A model generated the notes under the pieces. That model was not told the origin of the DNA. It did not search any database and was given only the letters and a program-made list of their open reading frames with translations. From contig DASZME010000096.1 of assembly GCA_035551995.1 (NCBI GenBank), positions 36,661 through 100,660 of the forward strand: 64,000 bases of DNA, in the 5' to 3' direction. Every line of letters starts with the position of its first letter. Position 1 is the first letter of the stretch. Of the stretch, positions 8,965-18,010 are shown piece by piece. A program made the translations under genes and the position numbers. This stretch comes from RYN-428 sp035551995 (GTDB taxonomy: Bacteria; Planctomycetota; Phycisphaerae; Tepidisphaerales; Tepidisphaeraceae).

Positions 8965-11865
8965 ATGGTATCCCGATCCATCCGCCGGCTTCCCGGCATT
9001 AGCTTTGTGGTTCAACCACCGCCTCCGGCGGCGGTGTTGCCACGGATGGACATTGCCGCCTTCGTCGGATTTGCCGCCTCGGGGCCCGTCAACATCCCCG
9101 TCCCGGTCGAAGACGCGGCGCAGTTCGCGCAAATCTTCGGCGACGACATTGCCCTCGCTTACGACCCGCTCACCAATGAGCCGGAATTCGCTTACCTGGC
9201 GCCGACGGTGAATGCGTTTTTTCGCAACGGAGGACGGCGCTGCTGGATCGTGCGCGTTGCGGGAACGGGAATCCGCACCAACTTATTTCCCATCCCCGGA
9301 CTATTGCAAGTCGATCCCGAATCCGGCGTCGCCACGCCCGCCTTTGCCGCGGCGCGTTCTCCGGGAAGCTGGTCGGACGCCCTGCGCGTGACGGCGACGC
9401 TGCTGCTTCGGCCGATCACGCCCTTGTCGTTATCGCCCGACCCCGCCGGAATCGCCGCCGAGTTGGATCGGCGGACTCCTGTCGTCGTCGGCGATTTGGT
9501 GCAAATCAATCTGGGAAACTATCTCGTTTTATTCGCCGTAAAATCGGCGGCGCTTCAACCTTCGGTTCTCGCGTCGCCGCCGATCACGCAGGTGGTTGGG
9601 GTGATCGGCGACAAAGTCACGTGGTTTTGCAAGGCCCCCCCGGCGAGCGTCGGATCCGGTTCCGCGACGGCTCGGCTGTTTATCAATGAACTTGCTTCGA
9701 CCGATCCGCCCCAATTGATTCAACCCGATCTCGATCCGCCGCCGATCGCGGTGCTCGACATTTCCTACAACGACACCGGCCTCACCGAGGTCCTACTCGA
9801 TCCGGCGGCGCCCGTGCCCGATCCCGGCTCGTTTCTCCGGGTGGACGTGGGAAGCGAGCAATTATGGTTGACGGTAGGCGACGCCCGGCTCGAATCGAGT
9901 GAAACCTCGCCGCCCGGCGGGTCGCAAGGCGCGCCGGCGATGTCGCCGCCCGGCGCTTATGTGCAAGTGACCGGCCAGGGCCTTTGGCGCGTGGTGTCGG
10001 CGCCGAATCCTTTGCCGACTTTCAATAGCGCGACGGATATCGCCCAGGTGTTGAACTTCGACCTCTGGTCGAAGGATGGCGCGGCTGTTCCAATTCAAAT
10101 GCAACCGCTTGGATTCGATGAACGAAGCCTCGGATTCTGGGGCGGCCTTCAATCCGACGCCGAGGCATACGATCCTGATCCCAGCCCCGATCCCGGCACA
10201 ACGCCGCCGGATTACGAGACGCTGTGGGCAGCGGCGGCGGCCGTCAATTTCCCACTGGCGGGCAATGCGCCGCCGGGCGTGCTGTTCGTGCCGATCGGCA
10301 TGCCGGTCGTCGGCGATTCGTTGCTCCCCAACATCACACCGGTGGCCGACGCCCCGCATCGCGACGGCCTGGATCGTTTTGAATCCAGCATGTTCCTCGA
10401 TCCGGACTTCAACGTGATCGACGCCAGCGTCCTTTCGTTGCAAGCCGCCGCCGATTTCATTCGATACCAGGCGCCGGACCCCCGGCCGCTCCAGGGGATT
10501 CATGCGGTGATGGCGCTTGACGAGGTCACCATCATCGCCGGTCCCGACGCCGTTCACCGCCCGTGGAATTTGGCGTCCGCGAATGACATTCTCCCGCCTG
10601 CCGCCTCACCGTCGCTGGTGAACCCCGCTCTGTGGCACTTGCGGCCGTGCGATATTTCCAAGACGCCGGCCAACGTTACGTCGCCGCCCTGGCAATTCTT
10701 TCTGAACTGTGATTCACGCATCGTCGCCCCGCCGGTGCTGAATCCGCCACCCGCTCCCGACGCCACCGGCAGCTTTACATTGAGTTGGTCGGCATCGGAA
10801 AATGACCCCGTATTTCACTTGCAGGAAGCGACCGAGGCGGATTTTTCCGATGCCGTGGAACTCTATGTGGGGAGCGCTACGCAATTTGCGATACTCGGCA
10901 GACGGTCGCCCGCCGTCTTCTATTACCGCGTGCGTGTGATTGACCACGGCACGACCAGCGACTGGTCAAACGGCGTTGCGGTGGCGATCAATTCGACGCC
11001 GGCTTACGCGCTCGACGAATCCGCCGACCAGGCGCCGCCGCTGCTCGACGTGCATCGCGCGCTGCTGCGGATGTGTGCTACCCGCGGCGACGTGCTGGCG
11101 GTCCTGTCGATGCCCGTGAATTTCTCCGACAGCGACGCGGTCGATTACGTGAACGCGCTGTGCGGCCTTTCGTCCGGCGCCGCGGGGCCGGCCAACGTGC
11201 GGCCGCTGGGTTTCGGCGAAGTCGTCGCTCTCAATTATGGCGCGATGTACCATCCCTGGCTGATCGTGCCGCAAGATCCCACTTCGGAGATTCTACAAAC
11301 GATTCCTGGCGACGGCGCGGCGACGGGCATCATCGCCGGCGGCGCCATTTCCCGCGGCGCCTGGATCGCCCCGGCCAACGTCCCGGCCAACGCCGTCGTC
11401 GATCTGACTCCCGCCATTCCTTCCACGTCGTGGCAAGCCTTGCAAAACGCCGGCGTCAACCTGTTTCGCCTCGAGGCCCATGGGTTCGTCACGATGGACG
11501 CCGACACGTTGAGCGACGATCCCGACGTGCAGCCGATCAATGTGCGGCGATTGCTGATGCTGCTGCGGCGCGTAGCGCTCCAGAAAGGCAACGACTACGT
11601 TTTTGAGCCCAACAACGACGCCTTTCGCCGATCGGTGGCGCGGGGATTTCGACGTGTGATGGACGACCTGTTTGTGCAGGGCGCTTTCGCCGGCGATACG
11701 CCCGCCACGTCCTACCAGGTTTCCACGCCGGCCACCGCCGACGATTTGGACAACGGCCGATTGATCGTGGAATTGCGGGTTGCGCCGTCTCAGCCGCTGA
11801 GTTTTATGACGGTTCGGCTGGCGCAAAATGGCGACGCGGGGCTGGTCGTGCAGGAGATCTCATAA
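8965..11865 (+). CDS. Contractile tail sheath protein 2, large, with an inserted fibronectin-III-like domain
   Basis: This 966-aa protein starts RRLPGISFVVQPPPPAAVLPR and has the early sheath DIAAFVGFAASGPVN segment. Its C-terminus is a normal sheath core: MYHPWLIV, NLFRLEAHGFV, INVRRLLMLLRRVALQKGNDYVFEPNN and DNGRLIVELRVAPSQPLSF. Between them lie long proline-rich loops and, at about residues 589-677, a FN3-like module with FTLSWSASENDPVFHLQEA and FYYRVRVIDHG. The insert should sit on the outer surface of the sheath. Large variants like this are usually the baseplate-proximal sheath in eCIS. The stop overlaps the start of the second tube gene (TAATG). Confidence 0.9.
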   Translation: MVSRSIRRLPGISFVVQPPPPAAVLPRMDIAAFVGFAASGPVNIPVPVEDAAQFAQIFGDDIALAYDPLTNEPEFAYLAPTVNAFFRNGGRRCWIVRVAGTGIRTNLFPIPGLLQVDPESGVATPAFAAARSPGSWSDALRVTATLLLRPITPLSLSPDPAGIAAELDRRTPVVVGDLVQINLGNYLVLFAVKSAALQPSVLASPPITQVVGVIGDKVTWFCKAPPASVGSGSATARLFINELASTDPPQLIQPDLDPPPIAVLDISYNDTGLTEVLLDPAAPVPDPGSFLRVDVGSEQLWLTVGDARLESSETSPPGGSQGAPAMSPPGAYVQVTGQGLWRVVSAPNPLPTFNSATDIAQVLNFDLWSKDGAAVPIQMQPLGFDERSLGFWGGLQSDAEAYDPDPSPDPGTTPPDYETLWAAAAAVNFPLAGNAPPGVLFVPIGMPVVGDSLLPNITPVADAPHRDGLDRFESSMFLDPDFNVIDASVLSLQAAADFIRYQAPDPRPLQGIHAVMALDEVTIIAGPDAVHRPWNLASANDILPPAASPSLVNPALWHLRPCDISKTPANVTSPPWQFFLNCDSRIVAPPVLNPPPAPDATGSFTLSWSASENDPVFHLQEATEADFSDAVELYVGSATQFAILGRRSPAVFYYRVRVIDHGTTSDWSNGVAVAINSTPAYALDESADQAPPLLDVHRALLRMCATRGDVLAVLSMPVNFSDSDAVDYVNALCGLSSGAAGPANVRPLGFGEVVALNYGAMYHPWLIVPQDPTSEILQTIPGDGAATGIIAGGAISRGAWIAPANVPANAVVDLTPAIPSTSWQALQNAGVNLFRLEAHGFVTMDADTLSDDPDVQPINVRRLLMLLRRVALQKGNDYVFEPNNDAFRRSVARGFRRVMDDLFVQGAFAGDTPATSYQVSTPATADDLDNGRLIVELRVAPSQPLSFMTVRLAQNGDAGLVVQEIS

Positions 11866-12314
11866 TGCCCGACTATCCGTTTATCGCCTTTAATTTTTCG
11901 GTCGAGATCAGCGTCGACGGCGTGGCGCCGCACATCTGCGGGGCGGCGTTTTCCGAGTGCGATGGGCTGGAAATTACCCAGGAAGTCAAAACCATTCGCG
12001 AGGGGGGGAACAATGGAAAACAGATCCGTCTGGCCGGGCCGCTCACCTATGGAACACTGACGCTGAAGCGTGGGATGACTTCGACGTTCGACTTGTGGAC
12101 CTGGTTTGACGCGGTGCAAAATAATCCCGCTTTGCGCAGCGACGGCGAAGTCGTCATGTTCGCGGCGGATGGGAAAACGGCGGTGGCGAAATTCCATGTG
12201 CAGGGCTGCATTCCGCTGAAAATCAAGGCGCCGGCGCTCAACGGCAAAGACGGCGCCTTGGCGGTCGAAGAGTTCCAGATCGCCTACGAGTCGCTGAAGT
12301 TCGAAAAGCCTTAG
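11865..12314 (+). CDS. Inner tube protein 2 (gp19 family)
   Basis: The 149-aa protein shows the tube signature FIAFNFSVEISVDG, AAFSECDGLEITQEVKTIREGG and LTYGTLTLKRGM, and ends in VEEFQIAYESLKFE. In Afp and PVC particles the second tube-like protein forms the adaptor ring between baseplate and main tube, and the short length and position here suggest the same. The start overlaps the stop of sheath 2 by one base, so the pair is probably expressed at matched levels. Confidence 0.92.
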   Translation: MPDYPFIAFNFSVEISVDGVAPHICGAAFSECDGLEITQEVKTIREGGNNGKQIRLAGPLTYGTLTLKRGMTSTFDLWTWFDAVQNNPALRSDGEVVMFAADGKTAVAKFHVQGCIPLKIKAPALNGKDGALAVEEFQIAYESLKFEKP

Positions 12315-12345
12315 TCTCGTGAAAAGAGTCGGACCGGAGATCCCT

Positions 12346-13065
12346 ATGCCTGATTCCAAACCGCTGGAGAAAGCGAAATTGATTCAATTGAGTTCCGACT
12401 TTAAGACGGAGATGCCCAGCGTGAAATCGACGACGGTGCAGTTCAATCCCGAGTCGTTGAAGGTGACCTACGCCAATTCGATTTCCCAGCCGGGAGGGAC
12501 GAACGATCAGGGGGGCACGCCGACGATGCTGTACGTGGGCGCCGGAACGATGAAGTTGACGATGACGCTTTGGTTTGACGCGACGGCGAGCGTTCCGATG
12601 GGAGCGACGGAGGATAACGCGCAGACCGTGGATGACGTCACGCTCCTGACGCAGGAGGTGACCTATTTCATTACGCCCATCGCCGCCGGCGACAAGTTCA
12701 TCCCGCCGGCGGTGATTTTCAAATGGGGCAGTTTTTCGTTTTCCGGATTGATGGAGTCGATTGACGAGTCAATCGAGTTTTTCTCGCCGGACGGAAAGCC
12801 GCTGCGATCGAGCATGAATCTGACGATCTCGCAGCAGAAAATCGAAACTGTCCGTATCAAACCAACGCCCGGCGGCATGCCGGCGCCGCCGGGCCAAAGT
12901 CCGCTGGCGTCGGCCGCCGCGAATCAGTCGCTGCAATCCATGGCGGCGGCACAGGGCCTCGGCGGTAACTGGCAGGGGATCGCCAACGCCAATGGAATTC
13001 AAAACCCTCGGCTGCTGGCGCCGGGAACGCTGATCAATTTGAACGCGTCTTTGACCAACGGTTGA
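12346..13065 (+). CDS. CIS tube initiator/baseplate protein with C-terminal LysM (Afp7/Pvc7-like)
   Basis: The 239-aa protein begins at an ATG with GGAG six bases upstream. An earlier in-frame GTG at 12319 has no such site. The N-terminal part contains VQFNPESLKVTYANS and a LTMTLWFDA strand, the pattern of the contractile-injection tube/baseplate adaptor related to T4 gp53. Residues about 196-232 form a LysM fold with the LGGNWQGIANANGIQNPRLL core and a PGTLINL end. A Pro/Ala-rich linker joins the two. It is expected to link hub and tube in the baseplate. Confidence 0.85.
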   Translation: MPDSKPLEKAKLIQLSSDFKTEMPSVKSTTVQFNPESLKVTYANSISQPGGTNDQGGTPTMLYVGAGTMKLTMTLWFDATASVPMGATEDNAQTVDDVTLLTQEVTYFITPIAAGDKFIPPAVIFKWGSFSFSGLMESIDESIEFFSPDGKPLRSSMNLTISQQKIETVRIKPTPGGMPAPPGQSPLASAAANQSLQSMAAAQGLGGNWQGIANANGIQNPRLLAPGTLINLNASLTNG

Positions 13066-13096
13066 AAAGCCCTGATTTTGTTTTTGAGGACATCAT

Positions 13097-13258
13097 ATGG
13101 CCGTCATTATCAGCGAGTTTGAAGTGCTGGCGCCGCCCAAGTCAGCCGACAGCGGCTCGAAACCGGCCGCGGAAACCAAGACGCCGGTTTCGACGCAGGA
13201 CGTGCAGCGAATCATTCGCCATGAGATTCAGAGGCTGCAGAGGGTTCGAGCGCATTGA
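13097..13258 (+). CDS. Small 53-aa eCIS protein, DUF5908-like
   Basis: An ATG with GAGGA six bases upstream opens a 53-codon frame. The protein has a hydrophobic beta start (MAVIISEFEVLAPP), a polar Lys/Ala/Ser linker and an amphipathic Arg-rich helix (VQRIIRHEIQRLQRVRAH). DUF5908 proteins of the same size and layout (strand, linker, helix) occur at this place in many eCIS loci, between the LysM protein and the hub. Assignment to that family is by size, layout and position. A shape-conserved role as a small baseplate part is likely but unproven. Confidence 0.65.
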   Translation: MAVIISEFEVLAPPKSADSGSKPAAETKTPVSTQDVQRIIRHEIQRLQRVRAH

Positions 13259-13438
13259 GTTTTGTTTGACGTCGGGCGGAAATGCCTGTCGTGCAATCGT
13301 GTTCGACTCTCTTTCTCCGTCTCCCGCCGTGCCGGAAGCGAATTGAGATGAGAGTCTTCCGCGAGACTATCAAAGACCCTCATTTTAATCCTCCCCGGGA
13401 GTAACCGGAGAGGGAATTGAAAGGCCGGAAAACCAGAC

Positions 13439-14515
13439 ATGAGCGCCGCATCGCCGTCACTGGCCCCTTTTCGAGCCGCACGTCCGTCCGTATCCCTCGC
13501 GGGAGCCGACGCGCCGGACGTGGCGGTGGGATTGCTCACGCTTCTGGTAGCCGAGGACATCGCCGGGTTGTATCGCTGCGAAGCGGTGTTCGGAAACTGG
13601 GGACCCATCCAGGGCTCGACGGGGTTCATCTATTTTGGCCGCGATCAACTCGACTTCGGGAAGGCGTTCGCGATTCAATCCAACGGGCAGACGATTTTTG
13701 ACGGGCGCATTACCGCGCTTGAGGGCCAATTTCCCGATAATCAGCCGCCGCGGATTTGCGTGCTGGCCGAAGATCGCCTGCAAGATCTGCGCATGACCCG
13801 GCGAACGCGCACGTTCACCGACATCACCGATCAGGATCTCTTCACCCGCGTGGCGAATGAATACGGCCTGACGCCGAATGTCATGGTGGACGGGCCGTCG
13901 CACAAAGTGATCGCCCAGGTCAATCTGAGCGACCTCGCTTTTTTGCGCATCCGGGCGCGGGCGATCGACGCCGAGGTGTGGGTGCAGGGCAACGCCATGA
14001 GCGTCCAGAGCAGGTCGGCGCGGGCGAGCGCGCCGTTGGAACTCACTTATAGAAGCGGGCTTCGAGAGTTTAACGTCATCGCCGATCTGGCGGGGCAGCG
14101 AACCGGATTATCGGTTTGCGGATGGGACGTTTCCACCAAGTCCGCCGTGAAATTTGACGCCGATGATTCCGCTGTTTCGTCTGAGCTCAACGGCGGCGAA
14201 AGCGGCGCGTCCATCCTGCGGACGGCGCTGGGAACGCGCACGGAATCGATCGTTCACACCGTTCCGTTCAATGTTTCCGATGCCCGGGCCGAAGCGCAGG
14301 CGCGTTTCAAACAGACGGCCAGAAAGTTCGTCGTCGGCCGGGGCGTCGCCGATCCGGCGATTTATCTTCGCGCGGGAACCACGGTCAACCTGACGGGTCT
14401 AGGGCCGTTATTCAGCGGAAATTATTATGTGACGGAAGTTCGCACGCTGTTCGACGGGCGAGAATTATTGATTGAGTTTACCGCCGAGCGCGCCGGGCTT
14501 GGAAAGCCGGGATAA
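13439..14515 (+). CDS. gp27-like hub protein (late control D/VgrG N-terminal family)
   Basis: The 358-aa protein matches the phage late control D/gp27 fold, which forms the trimeric hub between tube and spike. Indicators are an early RPSVSLAGADAPDV strand, FDGRITALEGQFPDNQPPRICVLAEDRLQDLRMTRRTRTF, a DLFTRVANEYGL helix, and a second barrel with LREFNVIADLAGQRTGLSVCGWD. The C-terminus ends GNYYVTEVRTLFDGRELLIEFTAERAG. In Afp/PVC the hub and spike are fused (Afp8); here the spike is a separate gene downstream. The ribosome binding site is weak. Confidence 0.85.
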   Translation: MSAASPSLAPFRAARPSVSLAGADAPDVAVGLLTLLVAEDIAGLYRCEAVFGNWGPIQGSTGFIYFGRDQLDFGKAFAIQSNGQTIFDGRITALEGQFPDNQPPRICVLAEDRLQDLRMTRRTRTFTDITDQDLFTRVANEYGLTPNVMVDGPSHKVIAQVNLSDLAFLRIRARAIDAEVWVQGNAMSVQSRSARASAPLELTYRSGLREFNVIADLAGQRTGLSVCGWDVSTKSAVKFDADDSAVSSELNGGESGASILRTALGTRTESIVHTVPFNVSDARAEAQARFKQTARKFVVGRGVADPAIYLRAGTTVNLTGLGPLFSGNYYVTEVRTLFDGRELLIEFTAERAGLGKPG

Positions 14516-14560
14516 CGAGTGCATTTCATGTTGGTGAGGCGGCCGGGTCGCGAATTACTG

Positions 14561-14588
14561 TAGCGCCCCGCAGGCGGGACCGCTAAAC
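14561..14588 (-). repeat. Palindromic repeat (GTTTAGCGG family), copy 1
   Basis: Read on the minus strand the element is GTTTAGCGGTCCCGCCTGCG followed by GGGCGCTA. It folds into an imperfect hairpin. A second copy on the plus strand at 60031-60055 shares GTTTAGCGG..CCGC.TGCGG.GCG. It sits in the gap between the hub and spike genes. This looks like a dispersed planctomycete REP-type element. It could slow or end transcription, but no T tract follows. Confidence 0.6.
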
Positions 14589-14646
14589 GCGGAAACGCCC
14601 GGCAACTGAATTGGCGCTGTCGGCGCTGTGTTGGACAGAAAGGGAG

Positions 14647-15366
14647 ATGATGTTCGAGTTTTCGCCGCATGATCACACCGCCGACGCACGCGTGCCGACC
14701 GGGCTTGGCGGGCGCTGGTACGGGGTCTTCCCCGCGCTGGTTACCGACATCCGCGATCCCGACGGGCAGGGTCGCGTGAAGATCATGCTTCCCTGGGCGC
14801 CGGATACCGGCTCGGCGCGCTATGAGACGTGGGCCCGGCTTTCCACGTTCATGGGCGGGAATGATCGCGGCAGCTGGTTTGTCCCCGACGTCAACGATGA
14901 GGTGCTGGTCGCCTGCGAGCACGGCGATCCCGCGCGTCCCTATATCGTCGGCGCTCTCTGGAACGGAACCGACGCGCCGCCGCAATCGATGGACGGCGCC
15001 GGCAAAAATTTTAAGAAAGTCCTCCGTTCCCGCAACGGCGTGAAGATCACGCTCGATGACACCGACGGCGTCGAAACCCTCATTCTCGAAACGCCCGGCG
15101 GGCAAACCGTCACTTTGCAAGACGGCCCCGGCTCCATCCAGATCGTCGATAGCAACGGCAACAGCATCAAGCTGCAAGCCTCCGGGATCACCCTTGAAGC
15201 GGCCGCGAAGATTACCCTCAACGCCCCGGAGGTGGAGGTCACGTCGCCTATCGTCAACGTCAATGCGGGAATGACAAAAATCAGCGGCGTAACCCAGACC
15301 GATACGCTCATCAGCAACAGTGTCATCAGCGCCGCCTATACCCCCGGCGCCGGCAATATTTGGTAA
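14647..15366 (+). CDS. gp5-like spike protein (OB-fold plus beta-helix)
   Basis: The 239-aa protein has an N-terminal OB-fold typical of VgrG/gp5 spikes: GRWYGVFPALVTDIRDPDGQ, GRVKIMLPWAPD, the WARLSTFMGGNDRGSWFVPDVNDEVLVAC core and RPYIVGALWNG. Then come short beta repeats (GQTVTLQDGPGSIQIVDSNG, ITLEAAAKITLNAPEVEVTS) forming a trimeric needle. The double ATG at 14647/14650 follows AGGGAG closely. An in-frame start at 14611 is possible. The needle ends in a glycine-rich tail and no PAAR tip is fused. Together with the gp27-like gene it makes the puncturing complex. Confidence 0.85.
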   Translation: MMFEFSPHDHTADARVPTGLGGRWYGVFPALVTDIRDPDGQGRVKIMLPWAPDTGSARYETWARLSTFMGGNDRGSWFVPDVNDEVLVACEHGDPARPYIVGALWNGTDAPPQSMDGAGKNFKKVLRSRNGVKITLDDTDGVETLILETPGGQTVTLQDGPGSIQIVDSNGNSIKLQASGITLEAAAKITLNAPEVEVTSPIVNVNAGMTKISGVTQTDTLISNSVISAAYTPGAGNIW

Positions 15367-15387
15367 AGGAAAACAGCGGCGATCGTC

Positions 15388-17589
15388 ATGGCTGAACACC
15401 CGATCAAATGGACTTCTCCTTCACCCTTGTGGCCGCTGGCCACGACCGTGTCCGCCGCTGCGCCGGGATTCGTCCAGCCTGCGATACTCCGTTTCGCCAA
15501 AGATAGTTTCATGACGGATTTCATGTCGATGCTGGCAACCGACCCGGCACAGTTGCCGGGCCTGATCGCGACGCCCGAAACGTGGCGCGGCCCATTGACG
15601 TCCGCGCCGACGCCTCCCCCGCCGCCGAAGTTTATCCAGAATCTAAACGCCGCCCGGGCCACCGCCGCCCGGCGGCTTCAGGTCAGCTTTAAGTCTCTGG
15701 TTCAGCCCGCGACGGCGCCGGCCGCAATTCCGATTTCGCCTCTGATCGATTTGTCGAATTCCAGCTCCGCTCCGCCGGTGCTCAAGCTCTTTCAACCCGC
15801 GCATCAGCGTTTTTATCTGGTGACGGCCTGCCTGGTCTGCGGCATCCCCGGCCTTCCCGACCGTCGGATCGATTCCGGTAAAAATGAAAAGGCGACGTTC
15901 GTCATCCGTCGGCTTCAGCGAAAAGTCGCCACCGACACCGGCGCCCTGACTCCCCAGAACAGCTACGAATTCGCCTACATCACCGGCGGTCCCGGAGGAC
16001 GCGACGGGTGGCAGCAAGTCAACTCCGAAGCCTCGCCGTCGGCCGCCGTCATATTGCCCAATGAAGACCGGCTGCCGTTGTTCTCCACGAATTTTCTCGA
16101 AGCGGACGGCCGTACACGCCGGCTCTATGCCGGCCTGGTTCCGGTCGGCAAGCGCGAAGCGTATCTGGCCGCACAGGGCCTGACGACCGGCGGCGCTCCG
16201 GCCGACGGTCAATCGCCCAGTCCGAACACGGCCCTCAAAATCCTCCTTCGCACCATCCTCGGCGAGCCGTGGAAAAACCTGATCAACGCCGCGATCACCT
16301 TCGTGACCTCGGCGACGGACCCTGGCTCGGGCGCGTCGAATCCGGCGCTTCCCCTCGCGGGCGCCGTTCGCGCGAAAATTCAAACCGCCTCATGGTACAT
16401 CCTGCTCGATTTCGCCAACTACCTCGTCAAATATTTGCCGAGAGTGTGGAACACCATGGCCGGCTCGCCTGCGCCCGCCGACATTTCCCAGACGGAAAAA
16501 GACCTTCTCACGGCGTTGGGCGCCGCGGTGATTCCAGACGCGTTGAAGAAGGATCTGCCAAAAGGGATGGGGTATCCCAATCCGCCGACGGTATTGACGA
16601 AAATGTCCGAGGCCTTGCTGGCGGTGATCGATCCCGACACACAAAAAGGCTTGGAGGGCGCCACGAGAGGTTTCCAGCCCTATGCCCAACCCTATTCGGC
16701 GCCCACTTTCGTCGACGGCTGGCCGACATTTCTGTTTCCATTGGCCGACCCATGTATTTCAACGGGTTCGACAAATGCCCCGGTTCCGCCAAACTCAAAT
16801 GCCGTGGTTCCTCCGCCAATGCCCCCGCCGCTGCCGTCGACGATAACGTCCGCGGATATCACCAGCGACGATTTCTCGCCGGAAGAGCCGTTGCCCAGCG
16901 TGATCCCGGCGCCCGTGCCGGCGGGACCGGGGACGGCGGCGGATATCGTCGCGCTATTGACGGAAATCCTGCCGCTGGTGGACGAGTTTGTCGCCCTGGT
17001 CGTGCGGGCGTTGCCGGCGAACGATCCACAGGCGCAGCCCGCCGTTCCCGTCGCCGCCGGTAAGGTCTTTAGCGTCTTGAATGGGACGTTCCTCATTCGC
17101 TGTATTTTCGATCGGCCCAATTGCGCCCCGTTCGATCCGCCGATCGTCAGCGATCCGTCCGTCCCGTTCAAACTGGCCGGCTTTTTTGATCCGGATGCGC
17201 CCGCGCGTCCAATCCGCATCGCCCTGCCGATCGACACCAGCCCCGCCGGTCTGCGCAAATTCGACAAGAATACCGCGTTCGTGATGTCCGATATTTTGTG
17301 CGGTCAAGTCCGCCGGGCGAAGGGATTGGGATTCGTCGACCTGGTGCTTTCGGTCCTTCCGTGGCCTTTCCACAAAGACCTTGACGTGCCGGACACGGGC
17401 CCCTGCACCGGCGATAAAGGGCTGGCCCTGGGAATGATCTGCTCATTTTCGCTTCCGATCATCACGATCTGCGCATTGATCATGCTCCTCATCATGGTGA
17501 CGTTGCTTGACATCATTTTTTCATGGCTGCCGTTTTTTGTGATCTGTTTTCCGTTGCCGGGATTTAGTGGAAAGGACAACGAGGAATGA
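15388..17589 (+). CDS. Unknown 733-aa eCIS protein with C-terminal membrane segment
   Basis: I do not recognise a characterised family. The N-terminal region is Pro/Ala-rich (PTPPPPPKFIQ). A compact segment around residues 135-180 contains FYLVTACLVCGIPGLPD, then beta-rich sequence. Long Pro-rich linkers follow (about residues 465-510), and a helical stretch at about 515-560 starts AADIVALLTEILPLVDEFVALVV. Residues about 685-727 are very hydrophobic (SLPIITICALIMLLIMVTLL, then FSWLPFFVICFPLPGF) and end in charged GKDNEE, consistent with one or two membrane helices. It lies where Afp-type loci carry the PAAR tip gene, between spike and gp25, and overlaps gp25 by four bases. It may anchor or cap the particle. 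Confidence 0.7.
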   Translation: MAEHPIKWTSPSPLWPLATTVSAAAPGFVQPAILRFAKDSFMTDFMSMLATDPAQLPGLIATPETWRGPLTSAPTPPPPPKFIQNLNAARATAARRLQVSFKSLVQPATAPAAIPISPLIDLSNSSSAPPVLKLFQPAHQRFYLVTACLVCGIPGLPDRRIDSGKNEKATFVIRRLQRKVATDTGALTPQNSYEFAYITGGPGGRDGWQQVNSEASPSAAVILPNEDRLPLFSTNFLEADGRTRRLYAGLVPVGKREAYLAAQGLTTGGAPADGQSPSPNTALKILLRTILGEPWKNLINAAITFVTSATDPGSGASNPALPLAGAVRAKIQTASWYILLDFANYLVKYLPRVWNTMAGSPAPADISQTEKDLLTALGAAVIPDALKKDLPKGMGYPNPPTVLTKMSEALLAVIDPDTQKGLEGATRGFQPYAQPYSAPTFVDGWPTFLFPLADPCISTGSTNAPVPPNSNAVVPPPMPPPLPSTITSADITSDDFSPEEPLPSVIPAPVPAGPGTAADIVALLTEILPLVDEFVALVVRALPANDPQAQPAVPVAAGKVFSVLNGTFLIRCIFDRPNCAPFDPPIVSDPSVPFKLAGFFDPDAPARPIRIALPIDTSPAGLRKFDKNTAFVMSDILCGQVRRAKGLGFVDLVLSVLPWPFHKDLDVPDTGPCTGDKGLALGMICSFSLPIITICALIMLLIMVTLLDIIFSWLPFFVICFPLPGFSGKDNEE

Positions 17590-17981
17590 CGGACGCCGGA
17601 CAAATACTGGGTCGTGGGATTAGCTTCCCGCCGCGGATCGGACCCGATGGTCGCGTCGCCTGGTCGGAGGGCCAAGTCAACGTGCGCGAATCCATTCGCG
17701 TGATTCTGCTGACGGAATTGAAGGAGCGGATCATGCTTCCGCAATTTGGCGCCGGGTTGAAAACGTTCTTGTTCGAACCGAACACGACGACGACGTTGAC
17801 GGCCATCCGCGATCGCATTACCCAGGCGATCGGAGACTGGGAGCCGCGGGTGAAGATCGACAAGGTCGAAGTGACGCCGGACAGCGGCGACGCGCAGGCG
17901 GCGGTGGTGATGATCTCGTATCGGCTGGTCGCCACGGGCGCCGCCGAGCGCGTTGGCGTGACCGTGACATTGGGTTCGTAG
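17586..17981 (+). CDS. gp25-like baseplate wedge protein (GPW/gp25 family)
   Basis: The 131-aa protein has the gp25 layout: GRGISFPPRIGPDGRVAWSEG, VRESIRVILLTELKERIMLP with the conserved Glu-Arg pair, FGAGLKTFLFEPNTTTT, and a C-terminal beta sheet. gp25 nucleates sheath polymerisation and clamps the inner baseplate. Its start overlaps the stop of the 733-aa gene (ATGA), and the baseplate J gene follows 29 bases later. No catalytic lysozyme residues are implied despite the historical family name. Confidence 0.93.
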   Translation: MTDAGQILGRGISFPPRIGPDGRVAWSEGQVNVRESIRVILLTELKERIMLPQFGAGLKTFLFEPNTTTTLTAIRDRITQAIGDWEPRVKIDKVEVTPDSGDAQAAVVMISYRLVATGAAERVGVTVTLGS

Positions 17982-18010
17982 AAAATCGGCCTGTTTTCCA
18001 GGAGATTCGC

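Noticed and set aside
15388..17589. PAAR-type spike tip
   Set aside because: The position fits, but the protein is far too large and shows none of the PAAR repeats.
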